Origin: Centropus unirufus
Lineage: Eukaryota > Chordata > Aves > Cuculiformes > Centropidae
Length of the DNA stretch: 64,000 nt
Direction of reading: 5' to 3'
NCBI GenBank assembly: GCA_013397695.1
Contig: VYZI01000135.1
Location: 1,588,403 to 1,652,402 of the forward strand
Shown in pieces: positions 12,901 through 25,311 of this stretch. Numbering within the stretch: the stretch's first letter is position 1; every line of letters begins with the position of its first letter. The notes under the pieces were generated by a model. That model had not been told where the DNA came from. It did not search any database and saw only the letters and a list, made by a program, of their open reading frames with translations. The position numbers and the translations under genes were made by a program.

Positions 12901-15900
12901 TTTATTATAATAAGGTTTAAAGTTTGGCTTTCTACTCTTTGCCTGATAGTACTTAATTTTCTAGTTTCATTCTGAATTATAGTGAGTACTGAGATGAAAT
13001 TTTCATAAAACAACCCAGAATAAATATAAGATCCTTCTTTTGACTAAGTAATAGTTAATGTTGTGAATATTTTTCTCTAGTGCGTTTCTTTGCAGCTGTC
13101 AACAGTTGTTCAGTATGACAATACAATTCTGCAACTCTTCGAGATCAGTTTTATTTTTGAGTACCCTAAATAGTTTTGTAAAGTCAGAAAACTCACATAT
13201 ACTTATGTAAGTCACCTTATGTAACCCCTTTCCTGGCTCAGGTATGAGTACAGGTACAGCATTACAGGTCCCATCACATCCCTTTCGAGACTAATAATTT
13301 CCTCCTGTTCTCTTTCCTATCTTTTAGCTAGCTTTTACTCTTGCAGAGGGCCTTCACTCTTACCTAATAGCAACTTACTTTTACCAAGATCTTTGCAATC
13401 ACATACTATCAAAAACCTTTCTCAAATACAAGCCCAGTAAATAAACTAGCTTAGTGCTAACCAAATGTTTAATGAGCCTTCCCCAAGCAGAAACAGATTT
13501 GAAAGCCATTACTTCTTCCTACGAAACCTACGTTAACTCTCCCCTGCTAAATCATATTGATTCATGTATAGGGCTAGTCATGTTATTTATTAAAGTTTCT
13601 ACTAATCTGCCCAGTACAAAAGTACAACCTCCTAGTGTGTAATTTGCAGGTTCCCCAGGAGTCCTTATTAAAAACTGGCATTGTATTTGGTATCTGCCTT
13701 TCCTTTTGTATCGTGGCAAATTTAAGTGATATGTTATATTCCACAGATGACAGCATGACTGTTTCAAACTTACTTGAGTAAATGTTATCAGTGCTGACAC
13801 TGCTGTATTGATTATTTTTTTAATTGTCCTAAAATGTCTTTTGCTGACTGTTCTGACTGAAATGGATCCCCTACTCTCACTTCTGTAAAGAAATGGCTGA
13901 GAGTTAAAGCCACACACCCAGGCTTTGCCACACTGAGTGCTGACACAAATATTGCACGTAGCTTTTCTGCTACTTCTTTATCTCCCTTGAGAGAAGTATC
14001 TTCCTTGAGTACTCCTTTTACAACTCAACTACCTTGTAGTCCTACAAATTTTCTGACAGATGTGTCATTTCTGATATCCTGGAAAAGATTTGTTACTATG
14101 ACTCATGTCTTAAACTACCTCTTCCTCATACTCTCTTGCAGTAATTTTACATTCACCAGCTGGAATATATATTTTTCCAGTTTCAAGTTTGTAGATTGTT
14201 TCCACGTTTTAGGGAATAGCTCCTTACTTCCAGAACATCTTTGCTCCACTGCACAATTGCACCATCTTTCTTGACCTTCTAAACTTGTTTTGGGTGGGTA
14301 TATATTTACCGTGAGCTTCTAACCTAATGCTTTTATGCTACTTCCCTGGAACTTTCAGTTATATTATTCTTACCAGGAGATTTTTATTTCCTTTGAAGAC
14401 ATTATGTCATTTTTATGTTTTGAAGCAAGGAAATACTGTAGTGTGGGGCTAGGAGTTTTCTGCTGTCTTTTGAGAGGATTTTCTGAGATCTAAATATTTT
14501 ATGAATATGAGTATTTTGAAGTCGCCGTTACAAGATGATTCAGACTAGAAAGTGTGAGTTGATCCTGTGAGGACTACATCAAATCGTACTTCTCTGCTGT
14601 GGTCTTTCTAACTAGCTGTTACAAGAGTTAGTAGCTTTAAAACACTTATGACATCCAAAAATGTAGCCTCAGCATAATATCCCACTGGGATATGTACTGA
14701 GGCATGGGGAAGTAAAAAGGAGTGAGGAGGACTGAGACCTGTCTTTTACTACCATGTTTTCTGCCTCTGCAGCTTCTCTAAAAAGTCCTTTAGCAGTTCA
14801 GGTGGTCTCTCTTCTGAATTATTATAGGACAATTTCATAGACTACCCTTCATGTAAGCCTGAATTTACAGCTGCTGGGGATCATCTGCAATTGCCAGGAA
14901 TGTATTGATAGAGAATGTTGTGAATTAATCAGGTTCACTCATCTCCTTTCAAATTTTTCTTAATGTATAACACCCCTCCCCTGCTGGAACAATCCATACT
15001 TAAATTCCCGTTCTCTCATATAATTTATATACTGTTATTTCAGTTTCCCAAGATTATCTTCCTTTTATCAGGACTACTGAGGTGCCTGTCTACCAGCAGC
15101 CACATATTCTTGATATCTCCCTGTGATGGCATGTAGACCCCCTTGTTATACAGGCTTTTCTATGCATATAAACTTAGGTGTTTTTAGCAACCACAGTGCT
15201 GTTCAGAGCTAAAGCACTCAAGCAGCAGGTTTTTAAGATGCCAGAAGGTAGTCTATTGTCAGTGGTACTCCTCACTGCATATGCTGGAATTCTTGCTCAT
15301 TTCTACAGATACTGCCTCTTCTTTTACTGAAAAGAAAAAATTTGTGTGCTCAGCATATATCCAAGTCTGAATGCTTACTCCCCTTCTGTGAGACAAAGGA
15401 TATTCTACTTCCTCAGCATCTAATCTTTATTCTCCTCCACATCTATACCACCCTGTCTTTTAAAACTCTGCTTGAAATGAATTTAGAGTATCGGGTGTTC
15501 AAGAGAAACAAATTTAGTCAAAACATTCAGGGAAGAAGGTGCTCGTGGTTTATACCAGTAAAAAACCCACAACAAACAAACAGAAAAAAAATCCACCCAA
15601 AACACAGTAGACAAAGCAAGAATTAGACTTTTGAATTCAAGGAAAAAAGATTTCTCAATGGGTTTGATATAGAATTATATTCATAAGAGACATTAAAATA
15701 AGGTGAAGGAGTGTCAGATGCAGAGACAAGCAGGGGTGAGATGTGAAAGAGAAAGTGAGAGCTAATATATAATTGCAGATTATAACAATTTTAGCTGTAG
15801 AAATGTGAACGTAGCATTCTGAAGGATGAGGAGATGCAGGAAGATTTCAGGAGGTAGCATGAGGAGTAACACTCCTACTGAAACACAGAGGACTACCAGA

Positions 15901-17197
15901 GACTTCTTTCCAGAAGGGAAGAAGTAGACAGCAAGGGAGTAATGAAAGTAGATATTTACTGCTGTCTTCAATCATTGTACTTGTTTAATCTACCAGAAAT
16001 CATGGCATGAGATAACCAAATTAACATTAGAAAGTATTCAACTTCTACTCTTTGCAAATAAGAAATGACCAAAGCACAGAGGAAAAAAATGATCATTTAT
16101 TTTTTTGGATCGTTGTTGAAGAGCCTGACAGAAGTTGGAGAAACCATTGACTAGCACTTGCCTTACTCTCTCAGCAAAAGGATTAGCTACCCAGTGAGCA
16201 GTGAGAAAACACAACACAGCAAAATCCTTTTATCTTACTCATTTCCACTGAAAGCTGTCTGGTTAGGGTTGACAAATAAAAAGCAGAGTTTGGCTAACAT
16301 TATTGTTTGGAATTAGAAACATGAATGTGACTCCTAATGTCATAATTTTCTCTTACAATATAGCAATTAGAGGCCACTAGGAAGAATGCTCTTGTCAAAA
16401 ATAAAAGCCAAACTCACATAATGCCTGTGATAGTTATAGCCTGTTGTCTGATCTTAAATCAGAGTGAGCCTGTTCCATCCCTAAATGCAATTTCTACAAC
16501 CATGAAGCTATTTTCAGGAGAAAAGCCTATATTATAAGCTTTTAGTTAGTAAAGGCAATGCAAGTTTAACATAATAAAAGCCTAGTTATATTCTTCCACT
16601 GTACTCATAGGTAGTACTTACTGGATTTCAAAGAGTTGATTCTCTATCTGAAAAAAACACAGAATATTTTATTTCAGTTTGTTAGTCTGAACTCTAACAG
16701 ATGGGAAGGATTCATTGCTGGATCAGTATTTTGTTTACTGGTTTTATAGCACCACAAAACGCATGCAAATAACAAAATAAAATTTGAGTGCTGGATCAAA
16801 TATTATGGATAGAAAAGTAAATATCACCAGCACTTTGTTTGCACATTAGAATTCAGAATTAAATATTACCCTGTTACAATAAGTACTTCTGTCTGTGAAC
16901 CAAGATCATCTGAGGCATATCCTCAGTGAAACACAGTGACATATGTCACCGATGACAGCAGATGAGACACATCAGGGCATGTTTTTGTCCAGTCAGGACC
17001 ATATAAAGCCTTTTTTCAGTGAAGGACATTATTACCATCAGGTGAGGAGAAGACCCATGCCCTCCCTGTGAGCAAGGGCTGTAGGGAAGTCGCTGGGAAA
17101 GGGGATATGTGCCTTCATTTACTGTGACTATTCATATGGGTACTCCTTGGCAGATTGCTTACCTTCCTTTCTCTCTGGCTTCCAAATATATATAAAT
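6975..17197. other. No gene seen; about 10 kb of unique sequence
   Basis: No recognised gene, RNA or repeat family. Open frames examined include 8419-8733 (104 codons), 10582-10824 (80 codons, with an acceptable start context), 11405-11749 minus (114 codons) and 13552-13917 minus (121 codons). None has a recognisable domain, and each lies among competing frames. Around 13200-14400 the plus strand is pyrimidine-rich, but I could not identify a source element. Around 10482-10517 the word TACAGAT occurs three times within 36 bases. Confidence 0.55.
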
Positions 17198-17346
17198 NNN
17201 NNNNNNNNNNNNNNNNNNNNNNNNNNNNNNNNNNNNNNNNNNNNNNNNNNNNNNNNNNNNNNNNNNNNNNNNNNNNNNNNNNNNNNNNNNNNNNNNNNNN
17301 NNNNNNNNNNNNNNNNNNNNNNNNNNNNNNNNNNNNNNNNNNNNNN
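17198..17346. other. Assembly gap (149 Ns)
   Basis: A run of 149 undetermined bases. The left edge ends in an alternating AT run (AATATATATAAAT), which suggests the gap sits on an AT-rich simple repeat that sequencing did not cross. Open frames that run through this gap are meaningless. Confidence 0.99.
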
Positions 17347-17607
17347 AAGCTCAGAACAGTAAAGAATTGTGATAACCTGATACCTTCACAGCAGGCCTTG
17401 TGAATGCATAAAGTAGATGCAACAGCAAAAGAACCTTTTCAGCCCTCTGAGTTATAATCGTTGTGCTAACCGCAAAACAGCTGACATCTTTGTCAGCAGG
17501 AGAGACTCCTTCTATCAAGAAATCTATTGTTTCCTTGCTGTAACAAAAATATAAAGCTGTCCAATCAGCGTACGTCCCTGAAACTTCACATCACAGCATC
17601 TAAGCTG
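17347..17607. other. Unique sequence between the gap and a CR1 tail
   Basis: No gene, RNA or repeat family is recognisable between the assembly gap and the CR1 fragment that follows. Confidence 0.6.
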
Positions 17608-17866
17608 AAACATAGGAGGTTTCCCCACTGAGCATCAGGAAACGCTTTTTTTAACTGGGAGAATGACCAAGCACCGGCACTGGTTTCCCAGAGAGGCTGT
17701 GTAGTCTCTGCCCTTGGAGACATTCAGCAGGCATCTGGTGACAGTTCTATGCAACCAGCTCTAGGTGGCTCTGTTTGAGCAAGGAGGGGTTGGACCAGAC
17801 GATCCCCAGAGTGGAGGTCCCACTTCCACGGGTCCCCTCCAACCTCAACCATCCTGTGATACTGTG
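17608..17866 (+). mobile_element. CR1 LINE 3' fragment, sense
   Basis: This is the 3' tail of a chicken-repeat-1 type LINE. It shows the usual order of CR1 3' landmarks: the end of ORF2 (a stretch corresponding to 'CATCAGGAAACGC...'), then GACCAAGCACCGGCACTGG, an AGGTGGCTCTGTTTGAGCA segment, GGGTTGGACCAGACGATC, and finally CTCCAACCTCAACCATCC with a CCTGTGATACTGTGG end. CR1 copies are normally 5'-truncated and keep this end, as here. The segment near 17808-17840 carries extra bases relative to the usual GATCTCCAGAGGTCC motif. The 113-codon open frame at 17775-18116 begins inside this tail and is not a gene. Confidence 0.9.
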
Positions 17867-18480
17867 GGATTTCTGTAGCAGAGGACAGATCCAGAAAAGA
17901 GAGCAGCAGATTTCCAATGATCTGCAGTTAACACATTCACTGATGGAAAAAGCTGCTAACGACTTTCCTTCAGGCAAAAAAAACATTTGGAAAGATGTGA
18001 TGCGGTATTGGCTGGAGAATCCTAGGAGTTCCGATATCAGAAGTGGGATTCTAAAAGATTGTTCTATATTTACCAAGAAACAGACATACAGACTTAACTG
18101 GGATATACAGATTTAGGATATTTTTATGACTCTTCGGCAATCATTGTATTCTAAAAGTAGATGAACATATTGTATCTTTAGGAACAAAACTACTAGTCTC
18201 ATTATCATTGCAAAGCTTATCACCATTCCCCTTTACCTGCACAGAAAGCCTTCCCAGTACAAAATATATTTTCTGTAATCTAAATTATTTATAATACTGT
18301 AAAAAGGATTTGCGCATATTCATTTTACCTGGATATTTTCTACCATCATTGCAAGTTCCATAATACAATGTTTTGTGAATGTGAATAACTTAAGATTTGC
18401 ACATCTGCATGAAAAGAGATAGTGCTCTTCTTGCTGCTAAGTATCACATTTCTTATACAAGCAGTACAAAAGAGTAAAAT

Positions 18481-18598
18481 TATGCAAAGAGTTCATTTAA
18501 TCTTGGTTTAATTATTGCCAATAATGTGCTCTTAACAATAAGCTGAGCATCCTAATTATTGTTATTTGACAAATAAAATGTTGGCACTTGTGAGCACA
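18481..18598. promoter_or_regulatory. Candidate non-coding regulatory cluster (POU/SOX/homeodomain-like words)
   Basis: Within about 120 bases I see TATGCAAAG (POU-octamer-like), two TAATTATTG words (homeodomain cores, 18509-18517 and 18553-18561), CCAAT at 18518-18522, and AACAAT and ATTGTT (SOX-type cores, 18534-18539 and 18558-18563). They sit in nested inverted repeats: AACAATA/TATTGTT (18534-18540 and 18557-18563), TTATTTG/CAAATAA (18562-18568 and 18570-18576) and an outer TGTGCTC/GAGCACA pair (18525-18531 and 18592-18598). Vertebrate conserved non-coding elements often have this composition. In AT-rich DNA such words also arise by chance, so the call is tentative and rests on motif reading only. 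Confidence 0.22.
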
Positions 18599-19450
18599 TC
18601 CCACAGAATATTAATTTAAAAAAAAACCACAGACAACAAAAACTCCATCTGACTGATAATTCTAGGGATAACATGATGAAAAAAAATACAAAAGAACAAA
18701 AAAATTCCATGATTTGCCAGCAGAAAGTCTATGCCCTTGTTGTATGAGGTGTTCATAAGGATGTAGTCCTTTTTTGGAAGGTGCTAGGCACCTTCTCCTA
18801 GATGTTGTGGCACATGATTTGTTACAACTAGTCAGCCTGAGTTAATAAGATCAATAAAGAATTATGCTCATGTGGAAATAAAGTGAAGTTTTTTCTTTTA
18901 ATACTTGTCTAGTGTATTTATGAGGACAAATAGTACTTTGCTGCAAAAAAAAATTATTTGGTGTTGCATGTACCTTATATTATGCAAGGTGGCAGTCCAC
19001 AGGTGAAGCTGCCACAGTCCCTGTTTGGTCACACCATGTACATTGTTTCCCTCCCTGTCAGACTGAGCTGAGGCTGCTCAGGCTTTAGTGCTGCCCAGGG
19101 GCTGCTACATGCAGGTGCTCTTTACTCTGTGGTGCATTTCCACATCTTAACTCCAGGGCATACAAGACTTATGGTAGATGTCACAGACTGGTGTGGAACC
19201 CACCTACTTATTTTGAAGACCTATGGAATGCATTTCATGAATTGCTTGGGACCCTTAATGTTCTTAAGAGCACATAGCTTGCCACAGGCAGGCTGGGAAG
19301 CCACGTAGCACACTGTGACTCTGGCCCATCTACTGTGGGATGATGAGCAAACATCCTAAGCACTACATCCCAGAGAAAAGGCATGGGAGCCAGCTCACTA
19401 CAGGCAACATTTCCAGCCGTCTCTTACTGAGCTGTGCCGGCTGGCTTAAT

Positions 19451-19493
19451 ATACAGGAAGGGAATTCATTACTTCCAGGTATACAGGAAGGGA
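19451..19493. repeat. 30-bp period direct repeat
   Basis: ATACAGGAAGGGA occurs at 19451-19463 and again at 19481-19493. The intervening bases are not repeated convincingly, so this is either a small old duplication or coincidence. Confidence 0.5.
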
Positions 19494-22374
19494 TTTCTCC
19501 ATGTCCTGGGTTTTGGGGAAGATGTTTCATGAGAAATATTGTGACACTGCATCCCAGCATGGGTAGCTTCACCAAAAACACTGCACAGAAACCCTTTGAG
19601 GTAAGGTCTGGTGTGAGAGCACCTTCCAGTCTCACCAAAACTATCTCATGATTTGGTGATTTAGGAGATTGAGCCCTACCAAAAGTCAATGAACTTGAGC
19701 TCCTATGTTGACTATGTACTGTTGCTCTGCTCTGCAGAGAACAGATTGCTCAGTACAGTCATCTGGTGGCAGCTCTTCTTACTAATACACATTGCAACCT
19801 CACATCATCATTAAAGAAGTCTGCTTTTATTGTTCAAGTATCTCTGAATATAGTCTGCATCAGATCTGATGCAAGGACTTCCTGAACTGTAAATGGACAG
19901 AGATACCCTATTTTTACTTTGTTTGTTTTTTTTAATCTAAGCATTACACAGAGAAATGTTCTTACATTTGGTAGCTGTCCGGGGAACAGGCTTTCTATAT
20001 ATATAACATACCTAATTCATAACGATGCATCTAATATTTACTTGTTATCTAGGGAATTGAATTTATGCCCTCAACTCTTTGTAACACTAATTGCTCTGTT
20101 GTAGGCTACAAGGTAAATCCTCTGTGTATAGCGAAGAAAATAGCTTTCTTACTACCTTCAAATCAGTTGGACACAAGGTAAAATTTATGCAGAGAAAAAC
20201 TTTCTTGGTTGTATAGGGCTAAAATGTAACATCAAGACTCAGCTCAAAGAAAGGGTAATGTACATTTTCTTTGGTCAAAGTTTGGCCTTTACAAGAGTCC
20301 CTCAGAAATGGAAAGTAACCTCCTTCATTGCATCCTCTCCTTTTCTATCCTCTTCCTTTGCGTCTCCACGTAAGGATCAAGTAGACATCAGCTTACAGGG
20401 ATTCTCCTCTCTTCACAGCCTTCTTAGGAAAGAGTGATAAAACAAATTGCTTCTCATTCAGCAAAATCAGGATAGTGGAGGTGGCAGAAATTAGAAAATA
20501 ATCCAGATTTCACTTGAATAATTTTGCCACCCTTCATCACCTTCCTCTCTTCCACATCACGTTCACACAGAGAGCTTTATAGAAGGAGCTAGAGGGACAG
20601 GAAGGTAAAAAGGACAGACTCTTCCTCACTTCCTTGTAATTTCATACCATGCTACATACATGTAATAGCTAAAGCCAAAATCCAGATTTTTAGTTTTAAT
20701 TTTTAGTGTACAAAAATGATAGATATTTCTCACCTATCTTTCTTTTTTGCAGGAAGTCAGAGAAAAAGTACATTTTGAGATGATTCAACATTCACTGCTC
20801 AGTGTAAGGAGTTACTGCAAGTCAATTAAAAGAATCAGTTAAAAATAGCCTTCCCCTGATAAAGGAGATATTTCTCTCATTAGGACGCAGTGCCACATTC
20901 TATAACCTTACAAGGAAACAGCATTATCAGCTAAATTGCCCCAGTTTACTTTCTTTTGTCTAATTCTGTAACACCCACGTGCCTTGCATGGGAACCAGCT
21001 ATGTTAGGGGGTGTGTTTTGCCAGTGATTGTCCTGGGACCTGGTGTAAATGAAGGTAAAGAAATTGTATCCTAACTCAGGGGAAAATTAGCAAATTATCT
21101 GTTTAGAAAAAAAAAAAAGACTTATGCTGGTTTAGGACAGAAATCAAAATGGGATAGCTTTGCAGAGAGGAGAGAGATCGCCCATAGAGAAAATAAGTTG
21201 TATGAACCAACATAATTACATGGAAACTTGGGAAGCAAAGGCTCTCAAGAGTACTCCTTGAGCTGCATCCCTAGAGAGGTGGCCTGAAGACTTCTTAGAA
21301 TAGGAGCCTGGCATTGAGAATGACTCCAGCATGCACAGATGAAAAAGGAATATAGGCATACATACCTGCAAGAGTCTTTGCATGATCAGATCCTCTTACC
21401 AGCTCCTGCAGACAACCAGTTCATACCACTCAGACTTTACAAAATCTATCAGACTGCTGAACCCGGCTACTGGGTCTGAGTCTTCTGTCCATAACAGCTG
21501 CAAAGAACAATATCCAGGTCTGTTACCCACCACTCCATGGGGCCCTCCCCCAGCACCCTCACACAACTACTGTGGGCTCTCCCTTATTGTGCTATAGATA
21601 GAGAAGATGCTCCAAGTCACAGAGTTATAGTTTGGGCAAAGTGACCAGGATGCCTGAAGCTGTAACATATATTTTGTCGTAGTAAAATCTACTAGCAGAT
21701 TGCTTTCTTTTCCAGTGAAATGACATAACAAAGAGTGTTAATACTAATTGGAGCTGTTAAAAGTCAGAATTTATAGTGTAAATACTAACATTTGATTTCA
21801 TACTGAATAGGACAAAAGAAAATGTCCCATTTCAGGATGAGACTAGTATAGACATTTTGAAGTACTTAATTTTGGCTTTGCTGGATATTGACCTGTATCC
21901 TGTTTAAGCCACAGCAGTATTTCATGAGATTTGTAGTTAAAACCACCTTGTGATCCCATGATGATCTGTGAGCTGGGCTCCTCCACTGGACTACATCTAC
22001 TGTAATACAACACACACAAAAAAGCGATTCAGAGGCAGATTAATGCTCAGCTGACATGAGGAAAATAGTTTCAATTCTATTTTCTTAATACAATATTTTT
22101 CTGCATTCATATATTTCCTTCTAATACTGAAATCGAAGATTTCTTTTGCAGCATTTCAGCACAGCAGCAAATGTAGGAACTGTCTTCATAGTAACTTTGC
22201 TGCTGCTGAGATTTTAGCAGAGAGGAAAGTTTGAAAGGCACAAATTACAGGAGATGTGCAACACAAACTTGCTGATGAAGCTTTCAGTCCTGTAGAGACT
22301 TCAACATTTTTCTTAAAATCTCAGGGCTGAGTCCTCTGCAAGCAAGCAATTACACTGAAATGAGCCTATATGAG

Positions 22375-23374
22375 TTGTGGTAAATGAAACTAAATCTAGC
22401 TGGGGGCCGTTCACAAGTGGTGTTTCCCAGGGCTCAGTGCTGGGTCCAGTCCTATTCAATCTCTTTGCCAACGACCTGGATGAAGGGATTAAATGGACCC
22501 TCAGTAAGTTTGCAGACACTTTTCTGGGAGGAAGTGTTGAGCTGCTTGAAGGTAGGGAGGCTCTTCAAAAGGGATCTGGACAGGCTGGACCAATGGGCAG
22601 AGACCAATGGGATGAGTTTTAAAAAGGCCAAATGATGGGTGCTGCACTTGGGACACAAAAACCCTGGGCAGTGCTACAGGCTTGGGGAAGAGTGGCTGGA
22701 AAGCTGCCTAGAGGAGAAGGACCTTTGAGTGCTGGGTGACAGCCAAATGAGCATGAGCCAGCAGTGTGCCCAAAAAGCCAGTGGCATCTTGACCTGTATC
22801 AGAAACAGCATGGCCAGCAGGTCCAGGGAGGTGATTCTATCCATGAACTCGGCACTGGTGAGGCTGCACTGCGAATCCTGTGTTCAGTTCTGGGCTCCTT
22901 ACTACAAGAAGGATGTTGAGATTTTGGAGCACATCCAGAGAAGAGCAACAAAGCTGGTGAAGGGGCTGGAGAAAAAAGTCTTATGAAGAATAGCTGAGGG
23001 AGGTGGGGTTGTTTAGCCTGGCGAAGGGGAGGCTGAGGGAAGACTTTATCACTGCCTACATCTGCCTGAAAAGAGATTGTAGAGAGGGGGGTGCTCGTCT
23101 CTTCTCCCAAGTGACAGGGGATAGGACTTGGGAGAACAGCATCAAGATGTGCCAAGGCAGGTTCAGGTTGGAAATTATGAAGAAATTTTTCACTGAAAGG
23201 GTCATCAGACGTTGGAACAGGCTGCCCAGGGAGGTGGTGGAATCACCATCCCTGGATGTATTTAAGAGATGGGTAGATGAGGTGCTTAGGGATATGGTTT
23301 AGTAGTGGACAGGTGCAGTTGGACTCGATGATCTCAGTTGTCTCTTCCAACCTAGTAATTCTATAATTCTGTGG
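22375..23374 (+). mobile_element. CR1 LINE fragment, copy A, sense
   Basis: A 1-kb, 5'-truncated CR1 copy with an intact-looking 3' end. It starts within the reverse transcriptase domain just before the conserved SGV(P/S)QGSVLGP block, continues through the rest of ORF2, and ends in the CR1 3' tail (GGACTCGATGATCTCAG, then TCTTCCAACCTAGTAATTC and an ATTCTATAATTCTGTGG terminus). Bases 22426-22648 are identical to part of copy B on the opposite strand (27601-27823), whereas flanking CR1 sequence has diverged. No target-site duplication is obvious. Confidence 0.93.
22377..23302 (+). pseudogene. Broken CR1 ORF2 (reverse transcriptase C-terminal part)
   Basis: This remnant encodes the palm/thumb end and C-terminal part of CR1 reverse transcriptase. 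In order: the QGSVLGPVLFNLFANDLDEG block (frame starting at 22377), the metal-binding motif C region reading FADTFLGG where the active form has two adjacent aspartates, a frameshift before 22622, TGA stops at 22633-22635 and 22726-22728, an open stretch 22729-22986 containing a SREVIL...ALVR segment, another frameshift near 22985, and a last open stretch 23003-23302 ending with the FFT-R--RRWNRLPREVVESPSL signature. Loss of one catalytic aspartate plus the stops and frameshifts mean it cannot make active enzyme. Confidence 0.88.
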
Positions 23375-25047
23375 TTTGTGTAGAAGACAACTTGCTCTAC
23401 CTTGAGCTCCAGTTGTCACTCTGCTGAGCTACACGTTCTCACTGGCAGAGAACTTTTTAGGTGTGTCACATAAACAAGAGAACCTTTTGTCCCATAAAGG
23501 TTTTCTGACATCTTCTGTGTGCATGGAGGCTTTGCACAGAGGACATAAAAAAGCACTATAATTCTGCCCATCAAACAACTAAGAGCAAACTTATTCCTTT
23601 CCTATTGTTATGGAATATTGCCATGTTTTCATATGAAGAAAACAAATATATATTTCATCTTCTGAAAAAATAAAATAATTTTATATTTCCCCTGTTCCTC
23701 ATTATACAGTTCTTGTCAGAGCATAGGAGTACACTTATTTATTTCCAGTCTGTGTTTACAAAATCCTGTTAAAGGAACACACCAACATTTTGGCTATTTA
23801 TGATTCCAGGGCTAGGATCTTCTTTCCCGGTCCAGCAGCACACAGCAGCTGTAAAACTGCCTTCACTACCCTGCTCCTGGGATTCCTCTTACATGAATCC
23901 TGACATAATTGTTCTGGATAATAAAGCATACTGATCGCTGAAGAACCAGTTCCTGTGGCCTCACTCAGGGGGATGTCCTATGCTGTTTACTTTTGTCATA
24001 TCATTGGATTATGTTTTTCACAGTTTCTAGTGCTGAACAACTTTGTATCTATCATATTTTAGTTTTCAGAGGATATTGGTAACTGACTGCATTCTCCTTC
24101 CAGCAGCAGAAGACATCTGGGCAGTTCTGATGCATGCCAAATCACACAGTAGTTCACCAAGAAGCCTATAACAAATTATTTCCAGGGCTATCCTTCTGGG
24201 TCAGCAGTTTGCAAACAAATTTTCAAATGCAATTAAAATGTTTTATTTCCCCACAGGCCTGAGGATAATAAATGAAGGAATCTCTGTACTCAATATGTCT
24301 CTCCTTCAGAAATTCTTCATATTCCTCGGGCTTTAAACTGAAATCCATTACTAGAGACTCAATCCTCCATTGCTTTCCAAAGTGGAAGCAATTACTCATG
24401 ACTAGGCATAACTAAATTTAATGAAGGGGCTAAATCACCATGCTCTGGTACCTTTCTGTATCCACTCATACAACTATATCATAAAAAGAAAAAAAAATAC
24501 AAAGTACTCCACATTTTTTCAGACATTCATATTTTTCTTTTATATTCAAATACATTAAATAAACAGACAAGGCATCCACCAACTGTGAATGCAGGGCCAG
24601 ACTTTTCTATTTGTTTTTAAAAATTACCAGTTAATAAACAATCGTTTAATGGTAGATGAGTTTATTTGATAGTTACATAGTGGCACAACTTCCATATCGG
24701 ATTACAAAAATCCAACTTTGTCTCAAGACAACCACATGAAAAAGCATTGTGTTTCCATCGAAGGAGTGGTGGTTGTTTACAAAGAACTCCTTCAATGTCC
24801 AAACTCACTGTCTCCCTTATCCTAACTCTGTTTATATCAAAATTGGTTTGTTTCCAAGATATATTCAAAGTGATCCTTTGTTTTCATGGATGAGAGCATG
24901 ATGGATTTCCTTACAAACACTCTTCCTTATCCTCTCTCTCAGGCTCTGATGCTGGCATTAAAGTTAAAAAAAACCAACTTACCAGCCATTTTAGTCCATT
25001 GCTTTTACTGATCCACCAAATCTAGAAGGAATTTGAGGCAGAGGGCT
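23375..25047. other. No gene seen; unique sequence
   Basis: No open frame above about 70 codons and no recognisable repeat. An AATAAA word near 23920 lies in an otherwise featureless stretch. Confidence 0.6.
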
Positions 25048-25311
25048 GTGGTATGTTGTATCTTTAAGAGAATCAAAGAAATTAAGTAAAGCCATTTGAT
25101 AACTACCATTGATGCTGTCAGAATTAGATAGATGTTAATACATTAAGAATACATAGTTAGAAAGGTGTTATACGTAGATATAATATTGTTAGCTATAAGT
25201 GCACATACATGTAGATATATACTTTTTACTACTGTTAAATAATTTAAATTTAAGGGACCTTCATAACGGCCCCTAATAAAGCTCGCTTGAACCACATTTG
25301 GAAATACATCA
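25048..25311 (+). mobile_element. Candidate old solo LTR (weak)
   Basis: The segment starts near a TGTTGTATC word and ends near a CA at about 25294 or 25311. An AATAAA polyadenylation signal at 25275-25280 (context CCCCTAATAAAGCTCGC) is followed by a short U5-like stretch (TTGAACCACATTTGG), and TATA-like words lie upstream at about 25172-25225. The AATAAAGCTCGCTTGAACCAC context resembles the R/U5 junction of avian and other retroviral LTRs. I see no terminal inverted repeat pair I can fix exactly, no target-site duplication and no internal retroviral sequence nearby, so this is only a candidate. Confidence 0.27.

Larger units (their letters stand above)
17867..22374. other. No gene seen; unique sequence
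   Basis: There is no recognisable gene. Two overlapping open frames on opposite strands at 19340-19689 (about 105 codons each) have no domain. A poly(A) run of 12 lies near 21107-21118 without a recognisable retroposed body upstream. A candidate regulatory cluster at 18481-18598 and a small direct repeat at 19451-19493 are listed separately. Confidence 0.55.

Noticed and set aside
17147..17403. Open frames running through the run of Ns
   Set aside because: They consist mostly of undetermined residues.
17775..18116. 113-codon open frame
   Set aside because: Its first third is the CR1 3' tail and the rest is unrecognised flanking sequence; a chance frame through a repeat.
21107..21118. Poly(A) run as a possible processed-pseudogene tail
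   Set aside because: No recognisable retroposed body upstream and no target-site duplication.
22384..22658. Open frames on both strands with near-identical partners at 27591-27865
   Set aside because: They are alternative-frame readings of the CR1 reverse transcriptase block shared by the two copies, not a duplicated gene.
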